A DNA stretch of 14,098 bases from Hyphomicrobiales bacterium (GTDB lineage Bacteria > Pseudomonadota > Alphaproteobacteria > Rhizobiales > UBA4765), in assembly GCA_027487195.1 (NCBI GenBank), contig JAIYEB010000369.1, positions 1-14,098 of the forward strand, read 5' to 3'. The notes beneath the pieces were generated by a model that was given only the letters and a program-made list of their open reading frames with translations, did not search any database and was not told the origin of the DNA. Positions within the stretch are counted from its first letter, which is position 1. Each line of letters begins with the position of its first letter. Below, one piece after another: positions 13,242 to 14,098 of this stretch. The position numbers were made by a program, and so were the translations under genes.

Positions 13242-14098
13242 ATGAGCGAGCCTGCAAGCGAAAAGGCGGCGCATCCGCGAAAACGCAGTCGCTGGCTTGT
13301 CAGAGCGCTGGCGGGCGTGTTCGGTCTTGTGTTGCTTGCTGGCATTGGCGTTGCGGGCGCGCTGGTGCGGCTGTCCTTTGGCCCCATTGATCTCGCGGCG
13401 TTCGCGCCAACGATCCGGGATGCCATCGAGCGCGGCATGCCGCCCGGTCACAGTGTCCTGATGGGTGACCTGCGGGCGGAATGGGGCGACAGCGGGCCCA
13501 CATTGCGCGTGCGTGATCTGGTTGTGCGCGCGGAAGGTGGCGCAACCGTCATGCTTGCACCTGCCGCCGATATTGGCCTGCACCTTGGCGGGCTCCTCAT
13601 GGGACGGGCGGAGCCATTTTCGGTTGTCATGCGCGATCCGCGCCTTGGCGTGAGCATTGCCCCGAACGGATTGATCTCACCGGGAGATGGGCCTGGTTTT
13701 GCCGAAGATGGCGAGAGCGTCTCCCTTCTCCAGGCCATCGGACCCTTGCTGACGGCGCGCACGGCGCAGGAAGGGGCATTCAGCCCGGGTGCCCAGACCG
13801 GGATGACGAGTGTCCAGTTACGTGGTGTTCGCCTGGCAATCTTTGAGGAGCGAACAAGCATTCGCCGCGTTGTCGCGCCCTTTGACGTGACGTTCTCTCG
13901 CACAGGCGATGTCCTTGATGCCCTCGTTCTGGCGCAGTCGGCACAAGGCCCGATCCGAATCCATTCCAGGATTGTCCCGCAGGGCGCCGAGCGCCGGCTC
14001 AGCGTCGAGGCATCCGGCATCTCGCTGACCGGGCTTGCGTCGGAAGAACTAGCGCGCGCCTCGGGTGCAGCCACCCTTGACGTCTCGCTTGCCGGCAC
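13242..14098 (+). CDS. AsmA-like/DUF3971-type membrane-anchored protein, N-terminal part, cut by window end
   Basis: The frame is open from ATG 13242 to the last base (285 codons plus 2 bases). A short basic N-terminus (HPRKRSRW) is followed by one hydrophobic segment at about residues 20-43, giving an inner-membrane anchor with the bulk of the protein in the periplasm. After it comes a repetitive, beta-rich sequence: an amphipathic IRDAIERGMPPGHSV segment, then LRAEWGDSGPTLRVRDLVV and MRDPRLGVSIAPNG, the style of the AsmA/YhdP/TamB superfamily (DUF3971), large proteins now linked to phospholipid transport to the outer membrane. The rest, probably more than 700 residues, is outside the window. 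Ribosome binding is unclear: AGGGGG at 13223-13228 is 13 bases from the start. Family assignment is by pattern, with moderate confidence; the bcp neighbour agrees with what I recall from other Hyphomicrobiales. Confidence 0.75.
   Translation, partial: MSEPASEKAAHPRKRSRWLVRALAGVFGLVLLAGIGVAGALVRLSFGPIDLAAFAPTIRDAIERGMPPGHSVLMGDLRAEWGDSGPTLRVRDLVVRAEGGATVMLAPAADIGLHLGGLLMGRAEPFSVVMRDPRLGVSIAPNGLISPGDGPGFAEDGESVSLLQAIGPLLTARTAQEGAFSPGAQTGMTSVQLRGVRLAIFEERTSIRRVVAPFDVTFSRTGDVLDALVLAQSAQGPIRIHSRIVPQGAERRLSVEASGISLTGLASEELARASGAATLDVSLAG

Overview
The window reads as ordinary chromosome of an alphaproteobacterium, most likely of the order Hyphomicrobiales (Rhizobiales). It is GC-rich (sampled lines of the main part are about 62-63% GC) and densely coded, with frequent 4-bp gene overlaps and GTG/TTG starts. 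The run pyrB, a dihydroorotase-like pyrC, plsY, dprA is typical of that group. No rRNA, tRNA, CRISPR array, transposase or integrase was seen. No stretch longer than about 260 bases lacks a gene.

Layout, left to right. (1) 1-1279: the 3' part of a short-chain dehydrogenase overlapping a TetR-family regulator. This pair is noticeably lower in GC (sampled lines 52-57%) than the rest. (2) 1509-3354: a tightly coupled operon of ferredoxin-NADP reductase (fpr) and the two subunits of an AzlCD branched-chain amino-acid exporter. (3) 3435-4658: a metal-dependent amidohydrolase with a very strong ribosome binding site. (4) 4696-5486, minus strand: two small secreted proteins with the same C-terminal two-cysteine PsiF-like motif, apparently tandem paralogues. 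(5) 5674-6969: an iron-sulfur flavoprotein of the FrhB/BciB/HCAR type, starting at TTG, tail-to-tail with and overlapping a minus-strand TolC-family outer-membrane protein (6895-8304). (6) 8489-12519: pyrB, a pyrC whose metal-binding HxH has been lost, plsY and dprA, all on the plus strand. (7) 12522-12983, minus strand: a single-cysteine Bcp-type peroxiredoxin. (8) 13242-end: the start of a large AsmA/DUF3971-like membrane-anchored protein, cut by the window edge.

How the genes fit together: PyrB starts pyrimidine synthesis, and the defective PyrC is best read as a structural partner of PyrB rather than a working dihydroorotase. PlsY (phospholipid acyl transfer) and DprA (single-strand DNA loading of RecA) are housekeeping genes carried in the same run. 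Fpr with AzlCD, the orphan BciB/HCAR-like protein and the PsiF-like pair are the less explained parts. I see no convincing large undescribed system. The best leads are the PsiF-like pair, the orphan FrhB-family protein, and the catalytically disabled PyrC.
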